Below are positions 20,656 through 30,705 of a stretch of DNA of 64,000 nt, in pieces (the first letter of the stretch is position 1; every line of letters starts with the position of its first letter). The stretch covers positions 124,001-188,000 of the forward strand of contig KZ478066.1 in NCBI GenBank assembly GCA_002837195.1. Reading direction: 5' to 3'. Made by a program: the position numbers and the translations under genes. Under the pieces are notes generated by a model. That model was not told where the DNA came from. It did not search any database and saw only the letters and a program-made list of their open reading frames with translations. Source of the stretch: Enterobacterales bacterium CwR94. GTDB taxonomy: Bacteria > Pseudomonadota > Gammaproteobacteria > Enterobacterales > Enterobacteriaceae.

Positions 20656-21003
20656 ATGACTATCCAAATGAAAAAAGGGCTTCTTCTACTGACGCTTGCA
20701 AGCGCTCTGTTCTCAGGAGTATCGATGTCTGCGCACGCTGCCGATCAACAGGTGGCGTCTGTACAAACCGCTGAAAAGGGGAGTGATGTCTCAGTGAGCG
20801 CGCTGGATGGCAAAGTCAGTCTTAATGGCGGCACGGCAGAGCAGTTCGCATCGGTATTAAACGGGGTTGGGCAAAAGAAAGCGGAGGCCATCGTCAACTA
20901 TCGCGAACAATATGGCAACTTTACACAGTTGGAGCAGCTCTCTGAGGTGCCCGGATTTGGGCGTGCATTGGTTGAACGTAATCTTGATCGACTAAAACTG
21001 TGA
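20656..21003 (+). CDS. ybaV: ComEA/YbaV family helix-hairpin-helix protein
   Basis: A 115-residue exported protein with a Sec signal peptide (cleavage expected after SAHA, about residue 28). The C-terminal helix-hairpin-helix pair (NGVGQKKAEAIVNYREQ and EVPGFGRALVERNLD) is the DNA-binding module of ComEA competence proteins. The start MTIQMKKG follows GGAGGAAAACAGC. E. coli YbaV has the same place and architecture; a role in DNA binding in the periplasm is inferred from the family. Confidence 0.9.
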   Translation: MTIQMKKGLLLLTLASALFSGVSMSAHAADQQVASVQTAEKGSDVSVSALDGKVSLNGGTAEQFASVLNGVGQKKAEAIVNYREQYGNFTQLEQLSEVPGFGRALVERNLDRLKL

Positions 21004-21106
21004 TCGTCTTCGCAGTGAAGTAAGCGCAGCAGGCGAAATCTGTGGAGTGCTGCCAGAATTGAGAGGTCATACCAGTTTGTGGCCTCTCAACCTATGGAAA
21101 CACGTT

Positions 21107-21508
21107 ATGCAAACCACCCTTAAAGTTCGCGGATATCACCTTGATGTCTATCAGCACGTGAATAATGCCCGTTACTTAGAATTTCTCGAAGAAGCGCGTT
21201 GGGACTGGCTGGAACGCACGGAAGGCTTTGACTGGATGAAAGCTAACCATATGGCTTTCGTGGTGGTGAATATCAATATCAACTATCGCCGCCCTGCGAC
21301 TTTGGGTGACGTGTTAACCATCACCAGCCATCTGCAAGGACTGAGTGCAAAAAGCGGTGTCTTGAGTCAGGTGATTACCCTGGCGGGAAGCGACGAGGTG
21401 GTGGCGGACACTCTGCTCACCTTTGTCTGCATTGATTTGCGTACTCAGCGGGCATTGCCTCTGGAAGGGGAATTGAAAAACCGATTGAGTGCAATAATGG
21501 CGGGCTAA
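21107..21508 (+). CDS. fadM: Long-chain acyl-CoA thioesterase FadM
   Basis: A 133-residue hotdog-fold thioesterase of the 4-hydroxybenzoyl-CoA type. The motif YQHVNNARYLEFLEEARWDW near residues 14-33 holds the conserved catalytic Asp region (here DVYQHVNNARY), and NINYRRPA follows. It matches E. coli FadM/YbaW (132 residues), which cleaves long-chain acyl-CoA during beta-oxidation. The start was taken at MQTTLKVRG, matching the family. A hairpin of two 9-base arms (about 21060-21088) lies in the leader. Confidence 0.94.
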   Translation: MQTTLKVRGYHLDVYQHVNNARYLEFLEEARWDWLERTEGFDWMKANHMAFVVVNININYRRPATLGDVLTITSHLQGLSAKSGVLSQVITLAGSDEVVADTLLTFVCIDLRTQRALPLEGELKNRLSAIMAG

Positions 21509-21530
21509 AAATAATGACGGGCTAATAAGA

Positions 21531-21548
21531 GGGAGAGCAGGCTCTCCC
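21531..21548. terminator. Hairpin between convergent fadM and queC
   Basis: GGGAGAG, loop CAGG, CTCTCCC lies between the two stop codons. It has no long T-tract, so termination efficiency is uncertain. Confidence 0.5.
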
Positions 21549-21557
21549 CGGCATGTC

Positions 21558-22253
21558 TTAACGAAGGCCCGTTTTCTTGTACAGGCTGGCCTTCACGGTA
21601 TCTGCATCTTGTTGATATTCTGCTAATCCACGTGCACGCAAGTGACAGGCTGCACATTCACCGCAGCCATCGCCACGTTTGCCGTTGTAGCAGGTCAACG
21701 TCTCTTCACGGATTAAGGTTAATGACTGCCAGTGATCGGCCAGTGCCCATGTTTCCGCTTTGTTCAACCACATGAGCGGCGTCTCGAAGCGAACCTGCCG
21801 TGCCATGCCTAATTCTACCGCGTGATTGAGAGCCTTCACGAATGCATCACGGCAATCGGGATAACCGGAGAAATCGGTTTCACATACGCCAGTAATCACG
21901 GCTTCAGCGTCCACTTGATACGCATAAATTGACGCCAGTGTTAAAAACAGGATGTTGCGTCCCGGCACAAAAGTGCTGGGCAGGCCACTGGCATCGGGGG
22001 TGTAGTGAGGCACAGGAATACTATCGCGTGTCAGACTGCTGATCGCCAGCTCATTGAGCAAGGTTACATCCAGCACTTTGTGTGCAACCGCACCGAGTTT
22101 GTTAGCCAGCTCCGCAGCAACGATGATCTCTTCACGATGACGTTGCCCATAATCGAAGGTGACGCAGTGCACTTCATCATATTGCTGCAGTGCCTGCACT
22201 AAACACGTTGTTGAATCTTGCCCACCGCTAAATACCACTACTGCACGTTTCAT
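21558..22253 (-). CDS. queC: 7-cyano-7-deazaguanine synthase
   Basis: A 231-residue enzyme that converts 7-carboxy-7-deazaguanine to preQ0 with ATP and ammonia, in queuosine biosynthesis. The PP-loop motif SGGQDST is at residues 9-15. The zinc site is complete: Cys188, Cys197, Cys200 and Cys203 in the stretch [11 protein letters not shown]. Length equals E. coli QueC. A QueC-like protein without the zinc cysteines is encoded separately at 55419. Confidence 0.97.
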   Translation of the reverse strand: MKRAVVVFSGGQDSTTCLVQALQQYDEVHCVTFDYGQRHREEIIVAAELANKLGAVAHKVLDVTLLNELAISSLTRDSIPVPHYTPDASGLPSTFVPGRNILFLTLASIYAYQVDAEAVITGVCETDFSGYPDCRDAFVKALNHAVELGMARQVRFETPLMWLNKAETWALADHWQSLTLIREETLTCYNGKRGDGCGECAACHLRARGLAEYQQDADTVKASLYKKTGLR

Positions 22254-22320
22254 TTACTGTTTCCGTCATCTCAACGTTATTACGTCTATGGTACTGCCAG
22301 ATCCTCTCTATTAACAGCGC

Positions 22321-24012
22321 TCAACCCAACGGCGGAGGGATCCAGGCGCGTGAAAAATCAAACCAACCTCGCGCGTTGAGATGTATACCTTGCACACCCG
22401 GCGGGGCGCTGACCTGGTAACGATAATTGAATAAGGGCATTAAGTGGCCCCCTTGCATCAACGCCAGATAGGTCTCAGCCAGTGCCGAAAAGCGTCTCTC
22501 TTCAAGCGGTTCGTTTTGGATGGTATCCAGGGAATGCTGCAAGTGGCTGTAACGGCGGGGCGAAAGCATCGCTGTCCATAAGGTATCGCTGCGCAACCAA
22601 CTCTCCAGAGTGTATTCGGGGGCTTCGCCAATCAACCGGTCTCCCATCACAAGATCGGCTTCGGATAACCCGTCACAACCGCGCCAACTTTTTTGCGGAT
22701 GAAAGCAGAGTGTTAATTCACATCCCTGTTCCAGCAGTGTTTGTTTAAGGCTATTGGCCATCGCATGCAACTCAACCGGCAGATGGTAATACAGAGTCAG
22801 TTTGGCAGGTAACACCGCTTCTTCTATCGCTGACCAGACGGGGGAGGCCCAACCCGGTAAAACATGGCTGCTAGGAGTAATGAGCCCTTCATCCACATCC
22901 AAATGTGAAATAAGGGCATTGCGATGGATAAGCGACATGATGCTTAAAGCCTGCAGTGGTGTTAAGCGGTGATGCTGGATGGCCAGATAACAAAACCCCA
23001 GGCTAACACTCTCTTCAACCGGACGTAATTGGGGCAATTCCTCGGCCTGGCCAATCGCAATTTGCACAGGATGTCGGCAACTGGTGCCCAGTTCTGGCGC
23101 GAACAGTGAGGGCGTTATCCAATACTCCAACGCTTGCATCAGTGGATGCTGTAGGTGATAGCGAGGGTGGCTTTCCAGCCTGACTAATTCAGGCTCAAAA
23201 CGTGCGAGCTGCCAGGGGCCGCATCCCTGGGTGGCATTTTCAGGATGCGGTAGCAAAGCAGGGACGCTGGCCAGACGACTGGCTAACCAGTAATCAGGTT
23301 TCGACAACTGAAAGCGCAGGCAAGCGGGGTGCGGTAGCGTAATAGACTGCACACTGGCGAACAAGGGATGAGCGAGTTTGTCATTCAGCAGTTGGTGAAG
23401 TCCTTGCAGTAACTGCTCGCCCAATACTTGTTCACCGTTGTGCCAAAACAGTTGGGGCCGTAAATAAAAGTCCCACATCACCCCATCTTCACTGATATGC
23501 CAGTGATGGGCTAAATCCCCTTCAACACGTTGCTGGTTGAAGCGGGTTAAGCCAGAAAAGACCTGCATGGCCATATGCTGCTCAGCACGTCCCGTGAGTT
23601 GAAGGGGATGCCAGTTCTCAAGCGGGCGATAATAGGGGATCCGCAGCGTGGGGGCATCATTTTGCCAATGGCCACCCATCAGCGGTTGTAACAGATGCGT
23701 CAACTGTTCAGGGTCAAGTTGTGATAACTGCATGGCGGAATGAGGTTGCCCCAAATCCAGATGCTGACGAATAAGCTGTCGCCGCAGCGCATCTGGCGAA
23801 GTCAAAAAGCGCAGTTTGCCGCGTTTGCCGCGTCCGGGCTCGGCCAGCCACTCAACCCATTGCGACTGTTGCCAAAGCCGTAACAGACTGCGTGCATGGC
23901 GTTCGCTGCAATAGCAGCAGGCCGCCAGCTCACCGACGCTGAGATGCTGCATTTCACCGGCGCTCTGTTGCCAAACGCGGGCGTACTGATTAACGCGATT
24001 TAACTGCCGCAT
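22321..24012 (-). CDS. ybaE: SgrR-like transcriptional regulator YbaE
   Basis: A 563-residue fusion of an N-terminal winged helix-turn-helix (about 1-100, with ELAACCYCSERHARSLLRL) to a periplasmic solute-binding-like domain of the SBP_bac_5 family. The layout is that of SgrR, the activator of the sugar-phosphate stress RNA. Position between queC and cof and length match E. coli YbaE (566). Its ligand and targets are unknown. Confidence 0.9.
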   Translation of the reverse strand: MRQLNRVNQYARVWQQSAGEMQHLSVGELAACCYCSERHARSLLRLWQQSQWVEWLAEPGRGKRGKLRFLTSPDALRRQLIRQHLDLGQPHSAMQLSQLDPEQLTHLLQPLMGGHWQNDAPTLRIPYYRPLENWHPLQLTGRAEQHMAMQVFSGLTRFNQQRVEGDLAHHWHISEDGVMWDFYLRPQLFWHNGEQVLGEQLLQGLHQLLNDKLAHPLFASVQSITLPHPACLRFQLSKPDYWLASRLASVPALLPHPENATQGCGPWQLARFEPELVRLESHPRYHLQHPLMQALEYWITPSLFAPELGTSCRHPVQIAIGQAEELPQLRPVEESVSLGFCYLAIQHHRLTPLQALSIMSLIHRNALISHLDVDEGLITPSSHVLPGWASPVWSAIEEAVLPAKLTLYYHLPVELHAMANSLKQTLLEQGCELTLCFHPQKSWRGCDGLSEADLVMGDRLIGEAPEYTLESWLRSDTLWTAMLSPRRYSHLQHSLDTIQNEPLEERRFSALAETYLALMQGGHLMPLFNYRYQVSAPPGVQGIHLNARGWFDFSRAWIPPPLG

Positions 24013-24108
24013 AAATAAACCCGGAACTGTTTTTATAAAGTATTCACTATTACTTCCGTATATGCCAGGTGATACTCCTTTTTGACACCTAACCCTGTGG
24101 AGAAACCT

Positions 24109-24927
24109 ATGTCACGCCTTGCCGCCTTTGATATGGATGGAACGTTATTGCTGCCGAATCACCAATTTGGCAGTGAAACACTGGCCTCTTTACATTCATT
24201 GCATGCGCGAGGAGTGATTCTGGCCTTTGCTACCGGACGTCATTTGTTGGAGATGAAGCTACTGGCTGAAAACCTGGGGCTCGCCCCTTGGCTGATTACG
24301 GGTAACGGTACGCGTATTCATACGCCTGAAGGCGAGAAAATGTTTGGCCAGGATTTGCCACCGGCGGTGGCGGAGATGGTCATTCATCATCACTGGAACA
24401 CCACGGCGTCTATGCATATTTTCAATGACCGTGGCTGGTTTACTGACAAACCGGTGGCTGGCTTGTTAGACGCGCACCAAATGAGTGGCTTCAGTTATCA
24501 GTTACAGGAACTTAAGCGCATGTCAGCGCATGATGTCACTAAGGTATGCTTTATTGCGCCGCATGAAACCCTTTGCGAGCTGCAATGGCGGTTAAATCAG
24601 GCATTGGGTCATGAAGCGGATACATGTTTTTCTGCACGCGATTGTCTGGAAGTCTTGCCGCCCAAGTGCAACAAAGGCGCGGCGTTGATGGCGCTAACCA
24701 CACATCTGGGCGTGGATATGGCCGAATGTATGGCGTTTGGTGACGCCATGAACGATCACCAGATGCTGGCAAGCGTCGGCAAAGGTTTTGTTATGGGCAA
24801 TGCGATGGCGCAACTGAAAGCCGTTTTACCGCATTTGCCGGTTATTGGACATTGCGAGACACAGGGAGTGTCTCATTATCTAAACCACTGGCTTGCAACA
24901 CCTCACCTTCAATATTCCCCCGAATAG
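24109..24927 (+). CDS. cof: HMP-PP phosphatase Cof (HAD superfamily)
   Basis: A 272-residue HAD hydrolase of the Cof type, with the nucleophile motif DMDGT (Asp8, Asp10) and the late motif FGDAMND. It hydrolyses the thiamin precursor HMP-PP and other sugar or cofactor phosphates. The start [11 protein letters not shown] follows GGAGAAACCT; a reading 9 codons longer lacks family support. Length equals E. coli Cof. Confidence 0.95.
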   Translation: MSRLAAFDMDGTLLLPNHQFGSETLASLHSLHARGVILAFATGRHLLEMKLLAENLGLAPWLITGNGTRIHTPEGEKMFGQDLPPAVAEMVIHHHWNTTASMHIFNDRGWFTDKPVAGLLDAHQMSGFSYQLQELKRMSAHDVTKVCFIAPHETLCELQWRLNQALGHEADTCFSARDCLEVLPPKCNKGAALMALTTHLGVDMAECMAFGDAMNDHQMLASVGKGFVMGNAMAQLKAVLPHLPVIGHCETQGVSHYLNHWLATPHLQYSPE

Positions 24928-24944
24928 ACAGGCTTTGTCAGTGT

Positions 24945-24970
24945 GCCGGACCGGAGCGTCCGGCTTTTTT
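24945..24970 (+). terminator. Intrinsic terminator of cof
   Basis: GCCGGAC, a 6-base loop and GTCCGGC are followed by six T residues. It sits between the convergent cof and DMT transporter genes. Confidence 0.92.
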
Positions 24971-24974
24971 ATGC

Positions 24975-25904
24975 TCAACGCTCTGTTTGTAGTCCTGTAA
25001 CGGCGCGAGTCGTGTGCGAGGGTTGGCGCTTTCCGCCCGCCAATGTCAATAAAATGCCACAGAGCAGCGGTAACAGCAGCCACAGTGATGCCGTACTGAT
25101 ACTGCTGCCTTGCACCAGATTATCCAACGCCAATGCGATCACGGGAAACACCAGAAACACCAGTGATGCCTGAAACGGGCGTGCGCGTTGTTGCAGGGCA
25201 AAGTAACACAAAATACCGCCTACACCGGCGAAAGCCCCCAGCCAAACGATCCCGGCGATGGCCTGAGGCGTGATGGCGGCCAGCGAAGGGGATTCTGTCC
25301 ATGCGCCAAGCAGCGTCAGAAGTATGCCTGCTCCCAGACAGGGCAGTGCATTCCAGCTGAGTACCGGAATGCTGCCTCCGCGTTTCTTGCATTGCACGTA
25401 CATGATGGCATGCATGACGACCGCCACGACCAACGCAATAATGCCAATGATTGCGCTCTCACCGCCTTGCGATTCATGCCATAAAATACCGCACAGCGCA
25501 CCCAGCGCAATTAACAGGCCAATGACTTGCTGGCGAGAAGTTTTCTCGCGTAAAAACAGCATCGATGCGACCAGTACAGCCACAGGCATAGTGGCAAAAA
25601 TAATGGCGGCCAGGCTGGCGGCCGTGTAGCGCTCACCAAAGATCATCAGCGTAAAAGGAATCGCAAAATAGAACAGCGTGACGGCCAACTGAAAACCACG
25701 TTGCCCACGGGGAAACAGCAAGGGGGCTTTACGCCATCTGGCCAGCAATAATAAGAAAGGCGCGGCGCACAAGAAGCGTAGACCCGTCGCAAAGAGTGGA
25801 GGCACGCTCTCTACGGTAATTTTCATGGCCATCCAGGTGGTTCCCCATGTCAGGGCAACCACAGCAAACAGTAACAGTGTTATCAGGCGGGAAATAGAAT
25901 GCAT
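24975..25904 (-). CDS. DMT superfamily (EamA-type) transporter
   Basis: A 309-residue membrane protein with ten predicted helices in two EamA repeats. The first repeat opens with ALTWGTTWMAMKITV, a common DMT start. Family members export amino acids, amino-acid derivatives or other metabolites. It is divergent from decR, an Lrp-family regulator of cysteine response, with about 100 bases between the start codons, so regulation by DecR and export of an amino acid are plausible but unproved. In E. coli this place between cof and decR holds no such gene. Confidence 0.85.
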   Translation of the reverse strand: MHSISRLITLLLFAVVALTWGTTWMAMKITVESVPPLFATGLRFLCAAPFLLLLARWRKAPLLFPRGQRGFQLAVTLFYFAIPFTLMIFGERYTAASLAAIIFATMPVAVLVASMLFLREKTSRQQVIGLLIALGALCGILWHESQGGESAIIGIIALVVAVVMHAIMYVQCKKRGGSIPVLSWNALPCLGAGILLTLLGAWTESPSLAAITPQAIAGIVWLGAFAGVGGILCYFALQQRARPFQASLVFLVFPVIALALDNLVQGSSISTASLWLLLPLLCGILLTLAGGKRQPSHTTRAVTGLQTER

Positions 25905-26008
25905 TTTCTCTCATCCATGATTAAGGTAGCAGGGCTTTTAGATTAGCCAAAACAGGGGAGAAAAAATTGCTATAATGCTGGCCTGTTTACTGTGGTGGAG
26001 AGAATGTT

Positions 26009-26482
26009 TTGCCAAATATCGCGCTGGATAGAAAAGATCGCCTGATTTTGGATCTTCTGCAGAAAGACTGCACGCTTTCCTTGCAAGCCTTGGCTGATGC
26101 GGTCAGTTTAACCACCACACCCTGCTGGAAGCGCTTGAAACGGATGGAAGATGCCGGGGTTATTCGCGGCCGGGTGGCCTTGTTAGATGCGGAAAAGCTC
26201 GGATTGCCACTTACTGCATTTGTGATGATCAAAACTCAGCAGCATAGTAGTCACTGGTATCAGCAATTCAGTGCCGTAGTAAAGGACATGCCAGAGGTGA
26301 TGGCGTTCTATCGGATGGCCGGAGAATATGATTACCTGATGCATGTGCAAGTGGCAGACATGAAATGCTATGACGCTTTTTATAAGCGTTTAGTCAATGC
26401 GGTACCCGGACTGATTGATGTTACTTCGAGTTTTGCGATGGAAGCGATAAAGTACACCACGGCATTGCCCGTGGACGTGTAA
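26009..26482 (+). CDS. decR: Lrp/AsnC family regulator DecR
   Basis: A 157-residue regulator with an N-terminal helix-turn-helix ([23 protein letters not shown]) and a C-terminal RAM ligand domain ([19 protein letters not shown]). It matches E. coli DecR/YbaO, which activates cysteine detoxification genes. The best start in frame is TTG at 26009, preceded by GGAGAG; the ATG at 26004 is out of frame. It stands upstream of mdlAB, as in E. coli, and is divergent from a DMT transporter. Confidence 0.93.
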   Translation: MPNIALDRKDRLILDLLQKDCTLSLQALADAVSLTTTPCWKRLKRMEDAGVIRGRVALLDAEKLGLPLTAFVMIKTQQHSSHWYQQFSAVVKDMPEVMAFYRMAGEYDYLMHVQVADMKCYDAFYKRLVNAVPGLIDVTSSFAMEAIKYTTALPVDV

Positions 26483-26538
26483 ACCGACTTATCACGACAG
26501 GATGGCATGACGTCATCCACGACTTTCAGGAAATCTTT

Positions 26539-28308
26539 GTGCGATTGTTTCATCAGCTAGGCTGGTATTTTACCCGGGAGTGGCGCCGCTATTTAGGCGC
26601 TGTAGCCTTGCTTATCATTATTGCCGTTTTACAACTGCTGCCGCCAAAAGTGGTCGGCCTGATTGTGGACGGCGTAACCCGTGAACACATGGCGGCAGCC
26701 GATATTCTGCTGTGGCTTGGTATCATGTTGCTAACGGCCGTCGTGGTCTATTTGCTGCGTTATGTATGGCGCATTTTGCTGTTTGGGGCGTCCTATCAAT
26801 TAGCCGTTGAGTTGCGTGAAAATTTTTATCGCCAGCTTAGCCGTCAACATCCTGCATTCTATTTACGCCATCGCACAGGCGATCTGATTGCACGCGCAAC
26901 CAATGATGTTGATCGCGTGGTGTTCGCTGCGGGCGAAGGGGTGCTCACGCTGGTGGACTCCCTGGTCATGGGCTGCGTGGTACTGATTGTGATGAGTACG
27001 CAAATCAGTTGGCAATTGACGCTGCTGGCGCTCTTGCCGATGCCGATAATGGCCATTGCCATCAAACGCTATGGCGATCAGCTTCATCATCGCTTCAAGC
27101 TGGCGCAGGCCGCATTTTCGTCCTTGAATGACCAGACGCAGGAAAGCCTGAGCAGCATCCGTATGATTAAGGCTTTTGGCCTGGAAAATCGGCAATCAAA
27201 ACAGTTTGCGGACATTGCTCGCGATACCGGGGTAAAGAACTTGCGTGTTGCTCGCGTCGACGCCCGCTTTGATCCCACGATCTATTTGGCGATTGGCGCG
27301 TCCAATTTACTGGCCATTGGCGGGGGAAGCTGGCTGGTTTGGCATGAGCAAATGACGCTGGGGCAGCTCACCAGCTTTGTCATGTATCTGGGATTAATGA
27401 TCTGGCCGATGCTGGCATTAGCCTGGATGTTCAATATTGTAGAGCGTGGCAGTGCGGCATGGAGCCGTATTCAGGCACTGCTCGCGGAAGCGCCTGTCGT
27501 GGAGGATGGCGAGGCGTCATTAGCGCCAGGACGCAGCCCATTGACCCTGGATGTGCGTGTCTTCCGCTATCCGGAGGCCACTGCCAATGCCATGGAAAAT
27601 ATTGATGTGGTCCTCCAGCCGGGTGAAATGCTGGGGCTTTGTGGCCCAACGGGCTCCGGAAAATCAACGCTGCTCAGCCTTATCCAGCGGCATTTTGATG
27701 TCACGGAAGGTGAGATCCGCTATCAGGGACTGGCGTTATCCTCCTTGCGCATCGGAGAGTGGCATGCACGGCTGGCGGTGGTGAATCAAACGCCTTTCCT
27801 GTTTTCCGATACCATCGCGCGCAACATCGCGCTAGGACGCCCGGATGCCACACAAGAAGAGATTGCAGCGGCAGCGAAACTGGCCAGCGTGCACGATGAC
27901 ATTCTGCGCCTGCCGTTGGGGTATGAAACCGAAGTCGGTGAGCGTGGCGTCATGTTATCGGGTGGGCAGAAGCAGCGATTATCCATTGCCCGCGCGCTGC
28001 TACTGGACGCGGAAATTCTGATTTTGGACGACGCGCTATCCGCTGTCGATGGGCGCACAGAGCATCAAATCTTGCACAATCTGCGTCAGTGGGGCACGGG
28101 TAAAACCATTATCATCAGCGCGCACCGCCTGTCGGCACTGACGGAGGCCAGCCAGATTTTGGTGTTGCAGAAAGGGAAAATTGTGCAACGTGGCAGCCAT
28201 GCCAAATTGCTGTTCACGCCGGGATGGTATCAGGATATGTACCGCTATCAGCAGCTCGAAGCGGCGCTGGATGCAGACGAAACCGCGGAGGTCATTGCGC
28301 ATGGCTAA
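26539..28308 (+). CDS. mdlA: ABC transporter half, MdlA/SmdA
   Basis: A 589-residue exporter half-transporter: a six-helix membrane domain (about 15-310), then an ATPase domain with Walker [10 protein letters not shown], signature LSGGQKQR and Walker [11 protein letters not shown]. It pairs with MdlB to form a heterodimeric multidrug-type exporter. The start is GTG at 26539 with AGGAAATCTTT before it. Its last eight bases overlap the start of mdlB, which implies coupled translation. Confidence 0.95.
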   Translation: MRLFHQLGWYFTREWRRYLGAVALLIIIAVLQLLPPKVVGLIVDGVTREHMAAADILLWLGIMLLTAVVVYLLRYVWRILLFGASYQLAVELRENFYRQLSRQHPAFYLRHRTGDLIARATNDVDRVVFAAGEGVLTLVDSLVMGCVVLIVMSTQISWQLTLLALLPMPIMAIAIKRYGDQLHHRFKLAQAAFSSLNDQTQESLSSIRMIKAFGLENRQSKQFADIARDTGVKNLRVARVDARFDPTIYLAIGASNLLAIGGGSWLVWHEQMTLGQLTSFVMYLGLMIWPMLALAWMFNIVERGSAAWSRIQALLAEAPVVEDGEASLAPGRSPLTLDVRVFRYPEATANAMENIDVVLQPGEMLGLCGPTGSGKSTLLSLIQRHFDVTEGEIRYQGLALSSLRIGEWHARLAVVNQTPFLFSDTIARNIALGRPDATQEEIAAAAKLASVHDDILRLPLGYETEVGERGVMLSGGQKQRLSIARALLLDAEILILDDALSAVDGRTEHQILHNLRQWGTGKTIIISAHRLSALTEASQILVLQKGKIVQRGSHAKLLFTPGWYQDMYRYQQLEAALDADETAEVIAHG

Positions 28309-30070
28309 TGTCAGACGGCTATGGCCGACGCTCAAGCGCCTGCTCTCCTACGGTAAACCGTGGAAAAAATCGCTGAGCCTGGCGGTCGTGTTGTTATGGA
28401 TTGCGGCGGCGGCGGAAGTGATGGGGCCCATCCTCATCAGCTATTTCATTGATAACCTGGTGGCGAAGCATCAGATGCCACTTGGGCTCATCGCGGGTCT
28501 GGTGACCAGCTACATTTTATTGCAAATGTTGGCGGCGGGTCTGCACTACTGGCAGGCGGTGCTGTTCAACGGCGCTGCTGTTGGCGTAGTGCAACAGTTG
28601 CGCACGGATGCCATGGATGCGGCATTACGTCAGCCGCTGAGTGCGTTTGATACGCAGCCAGTTGGACAATTAATTTCGCGCGTCACCAACGATACGGAAG
28701 TGGTACGCGACCTCTATGTCACCGTCGTGGCAACCGTCTTGCGCAGTGCCGCGTTAGTGGGGGCAATGCTGGTGGCGATGTTTAGTCTCGACTGGCGTAT
28801 GGCGCTGGTGGCGATCACCATTTTCCCGGCGGTGTTGATCGTGATGCTGATTTATCAGCGATACAGCACACCGATCGTGCGCCGGGTGCGCAGTTATCTG
28901 GCCGATATCAACAATGGCTTTAACGAAGTGATTAACGGCATGAGCGTTATTCAGCAATTCCGCCAGCAGGCACGTTTTGGCGAACGCATGTCTGAAGCCA
29001 GCCGCCAGCATTATATGGCGCGTATGCAGACACTGCGGCTGGACGGTTTTTTATTGCGTCCGCTACTGAGTCTGTTTTCAGCGATGATCCTCTGCGGGCT
29101 GATGATGTTGTTTGGTTTTTCCGCCGTGGGCTCGGTGGAAGTGGGGGTGCTCTACGCGTTCATTAATTATCTGGGCCGCCTGAATGAACCGCTGATCGAA
29201 TTGACGACCCAGCAATCCATGCTGCAACAAGCGGTGGTCGCGGGCGAACGTATTTTCGAACTGATGGACTCCCCACGTCAGCACTATGGTGATAACGCAG
29301 CGCCGCTCGCCAGCGGACGCATTGAGATTGAGAACCTCTCTTTTGCTTATCGTGACGATCACCGCGTATTAAGCGGCATTGCGTTACAGGTACCGGCAAA
29401 GGGATTTGTGGCACTGGTGGGGCATACCGGCAGCGGTAAAAGCACCTTAGCCAGCTTGCTGATGGGCTACTACCCGATTAAAGAGGGCGAAATTCGTCTT
29501 GATGGCAGGCCGCTGGATACCTTTAGCCATGCTGCGTTACGCGAAGGCATCGCGATGGTGCAACAGGATCCCGTGGTGTTGGCTGATACGTTATTCGCGA
29601 ACGTTGCATTGGGGCGCGACGTGGATGAAGCACAGGTATGGCAAGCCATTGAGACCGCTCAGTTGGGTGAACTCACGCGTTCATTGCCGGAAGGCCTGTG
29701 GACGCGATTAGGCGAGCAGGGGAACACCCTGTCGGTCGGGCAAAAGCAGTTATTGGCCCTGGCGAGAGTGCTGGTGGCTACGCCTAAAATTCTGATCCTC
29801 GATGAAGCCACGGCCAACATTGATTCGGGTACAGAGCAAGCCATTCAACGGGCATTGCAAGCCGTGCGTCGTCATACCACCTTGATTGTTATTGCCCATC
29901 GCCTGTCCACGGTGATGGAGGCGGATGCCATCATGGTCCTGCACCGTGGGCAAATTGTTGAGCGGGGCGATCACGCGACATTGCTTGCGCAACAGGGCCG
30001 TTATTGGCAAATGTATCAACTGCAATTGGCGGGTGAGGAGCTGGCGCAGGCCGAGCCCGTATTGAATTGA
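28301..30070 (+). CDS. mdlB: ABC transporter half, MdlB/SmdB
   Basis: A 589-residue partner of MdlA with the same membrane-plus-ATPase design: Walker [10 protein letters not shown], signature SVGQKQL (divergent from LSGGQ) and Walker [12 protein letters not shown] degenerate signature in one half is common in heterodimeric exporters, where one ATP site is noncanonical. The ATG at 28301 lies inside the mdlA end. A longer reading upstream is out of family alignment. Confidence 0.95.
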   Translation: MANVRRLWPTLKRLLSYGKPWKKSLSLAVVLLWIAAAAEVMGPILISYFIDNLVAKHQMPLGLIAGLVTSYILLQMLAAGLHYWQAVLFNGAAVGVVQQLRTDAMDAALRQPLSAFDTQPVGQLISRVTNDTEVVRDLYVTVVATVLRSAALVGAMLVAMFSLDWRMALVAITIFPAVLIVMLIYQRYSTPIVRRVRSYLADINNGFNEVINGMSVIQQFRQQARFGERMSEASRQHYMARMQTLRLDGFLLRPLLSLFSAMILCGLMMLFGFSAVGSVEVGVLYAFINYLGRLNEPLIELTTQQSMLQQAVVAGERIFELMDSPRQHYGDNAAPLASGRIEIENLSFAYRDDHRVLSGIALQVPAKGFVALVGHTGSGKSTLASLLMGYYPIKEGEIRLDGRPLDTFSHAALREGIAMVQQDPVVLADTLFANVALGRDVDEAQVWQAIETAQLGELTRSLPEGLWTRLGEQGNTLSVGQKQLLALARVLVATPKILILDEATANIDSGTEQAIQRALQAVRRHTTLIVIAHRLSTVMEADAIMVLHRGQIVERGDHATLLAQQGRYWQMYQLQLAGEELAQAEPVLN

Positions 30071-30139
30071 GCAATTATGCACCCTTTTAAGGCAGGTCAG
30101 TCGGCCCGGCCAGACACTTGCACCTCTCTGAAGCGCGGC

Positions 30140-30154
30140 GCACTGTAATAGTGC
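30140..30154 (+). promoter_or_regulatory. NtrC binding site upstream of glnK
   Basis: GCACT-GTAAT-AGTGC at 30140-30154 is a perfect dyad fitting the NtrC consensus GCAC(Y)N5(R)GTGC. It lies about 110 bases upstream of the -24 element. Confidence 0.78.
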
Positions 30155-30262
30155 GTTGGTGTGAGACCCGCATACCTCTTTCTCTTTGTTAGGAATGTTC
30201 TGGAAAGCGATTAACGCGCCAGAAAAGGACTAATGCACTGAGTTGCCCCTCTTTTTTCATTT

Positions 30263-30277
30263 TGGCACAGCCTTTGC
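30263..30277 (+). promoter_or_regulatory. Sigma-54 promoter of glnK-amtB
   Basis: TGGCAC (30263-30268), AGCCT, TTGC (30274-30277) is a perfect -24/-12 element 55 bases before the glnK start. Confidence 0.93.
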
Positions 30278-30332
30278 TTTATTTATGACGTGTCGGCTTA
30301 ACTCTGCCAATTTCTGATACTGAGGGGAACAT

Positions 30333-30671
30333 ATGAAGCTGGTTACTGTGGTAATCAAACCTTTCAAACTGGAAGACGTGCGTGAAGCACTCTCTTCTAT
30401 CGGTATTCAAGGGCTGACCGTCACCGAGGTGAAGGGTTTCGGCCGCCAAAAGGGCCATGCTGAACTGTACCGCGGTGCGGAATACAGCGTGAACTTCCTG
30501 CCAAAAGTAAAGATCGACATTGCCATTGCCGACGATCAGCTTGATGAAGTCGTCGATGTCATCAGCAAAGCGGCGTACACCGGAAAAATTGGTGACGGTA
30601 AAATTTTCGTTGCCGAACTGCAGCGCGTTATCCGTATTCGCACCGGCGAATCTGATGAAGCCGCACTCTGA
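30333..30671 (+). CDS. glnK: PII nitrogen regulatory protein GlnK
   Basis: A 112-residue trimeric signal protein that senses nitrogen status through 2-oxoglutarate, ATP/ADP and uridylylation. The T-loop GHAELYRGAEYSVNF carries the modified Tyr51. It blocks the AmtB channel when nitrogen is plentiful. It is cotranscribed with amtB, 34 bases downstream, from the sigma-54/NtrC promoter. Confidence 0.97.
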   Translation: MKLVTVVIKPFKLEDVREALSSIGIQGLTVTEVKGFGRQKGHAELYRGAEYSVNFLPKVKIDIAIADDQLDEVVDVISKAAYTGKIGDGKIFVAELQRVIRIRTGESDEAAL

Positions 30672-30705
30672 TTTCAGGCCAAGAACCGTGATGGGATGGA
30701 TTAAA

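Noticed and set aside
26004-26008. ATG start for decR at 26004
   Set aside because: It is in another frame and reaches a stop after a few codons; the in-frame TTG at 26009 has the better-placed ribosome site.
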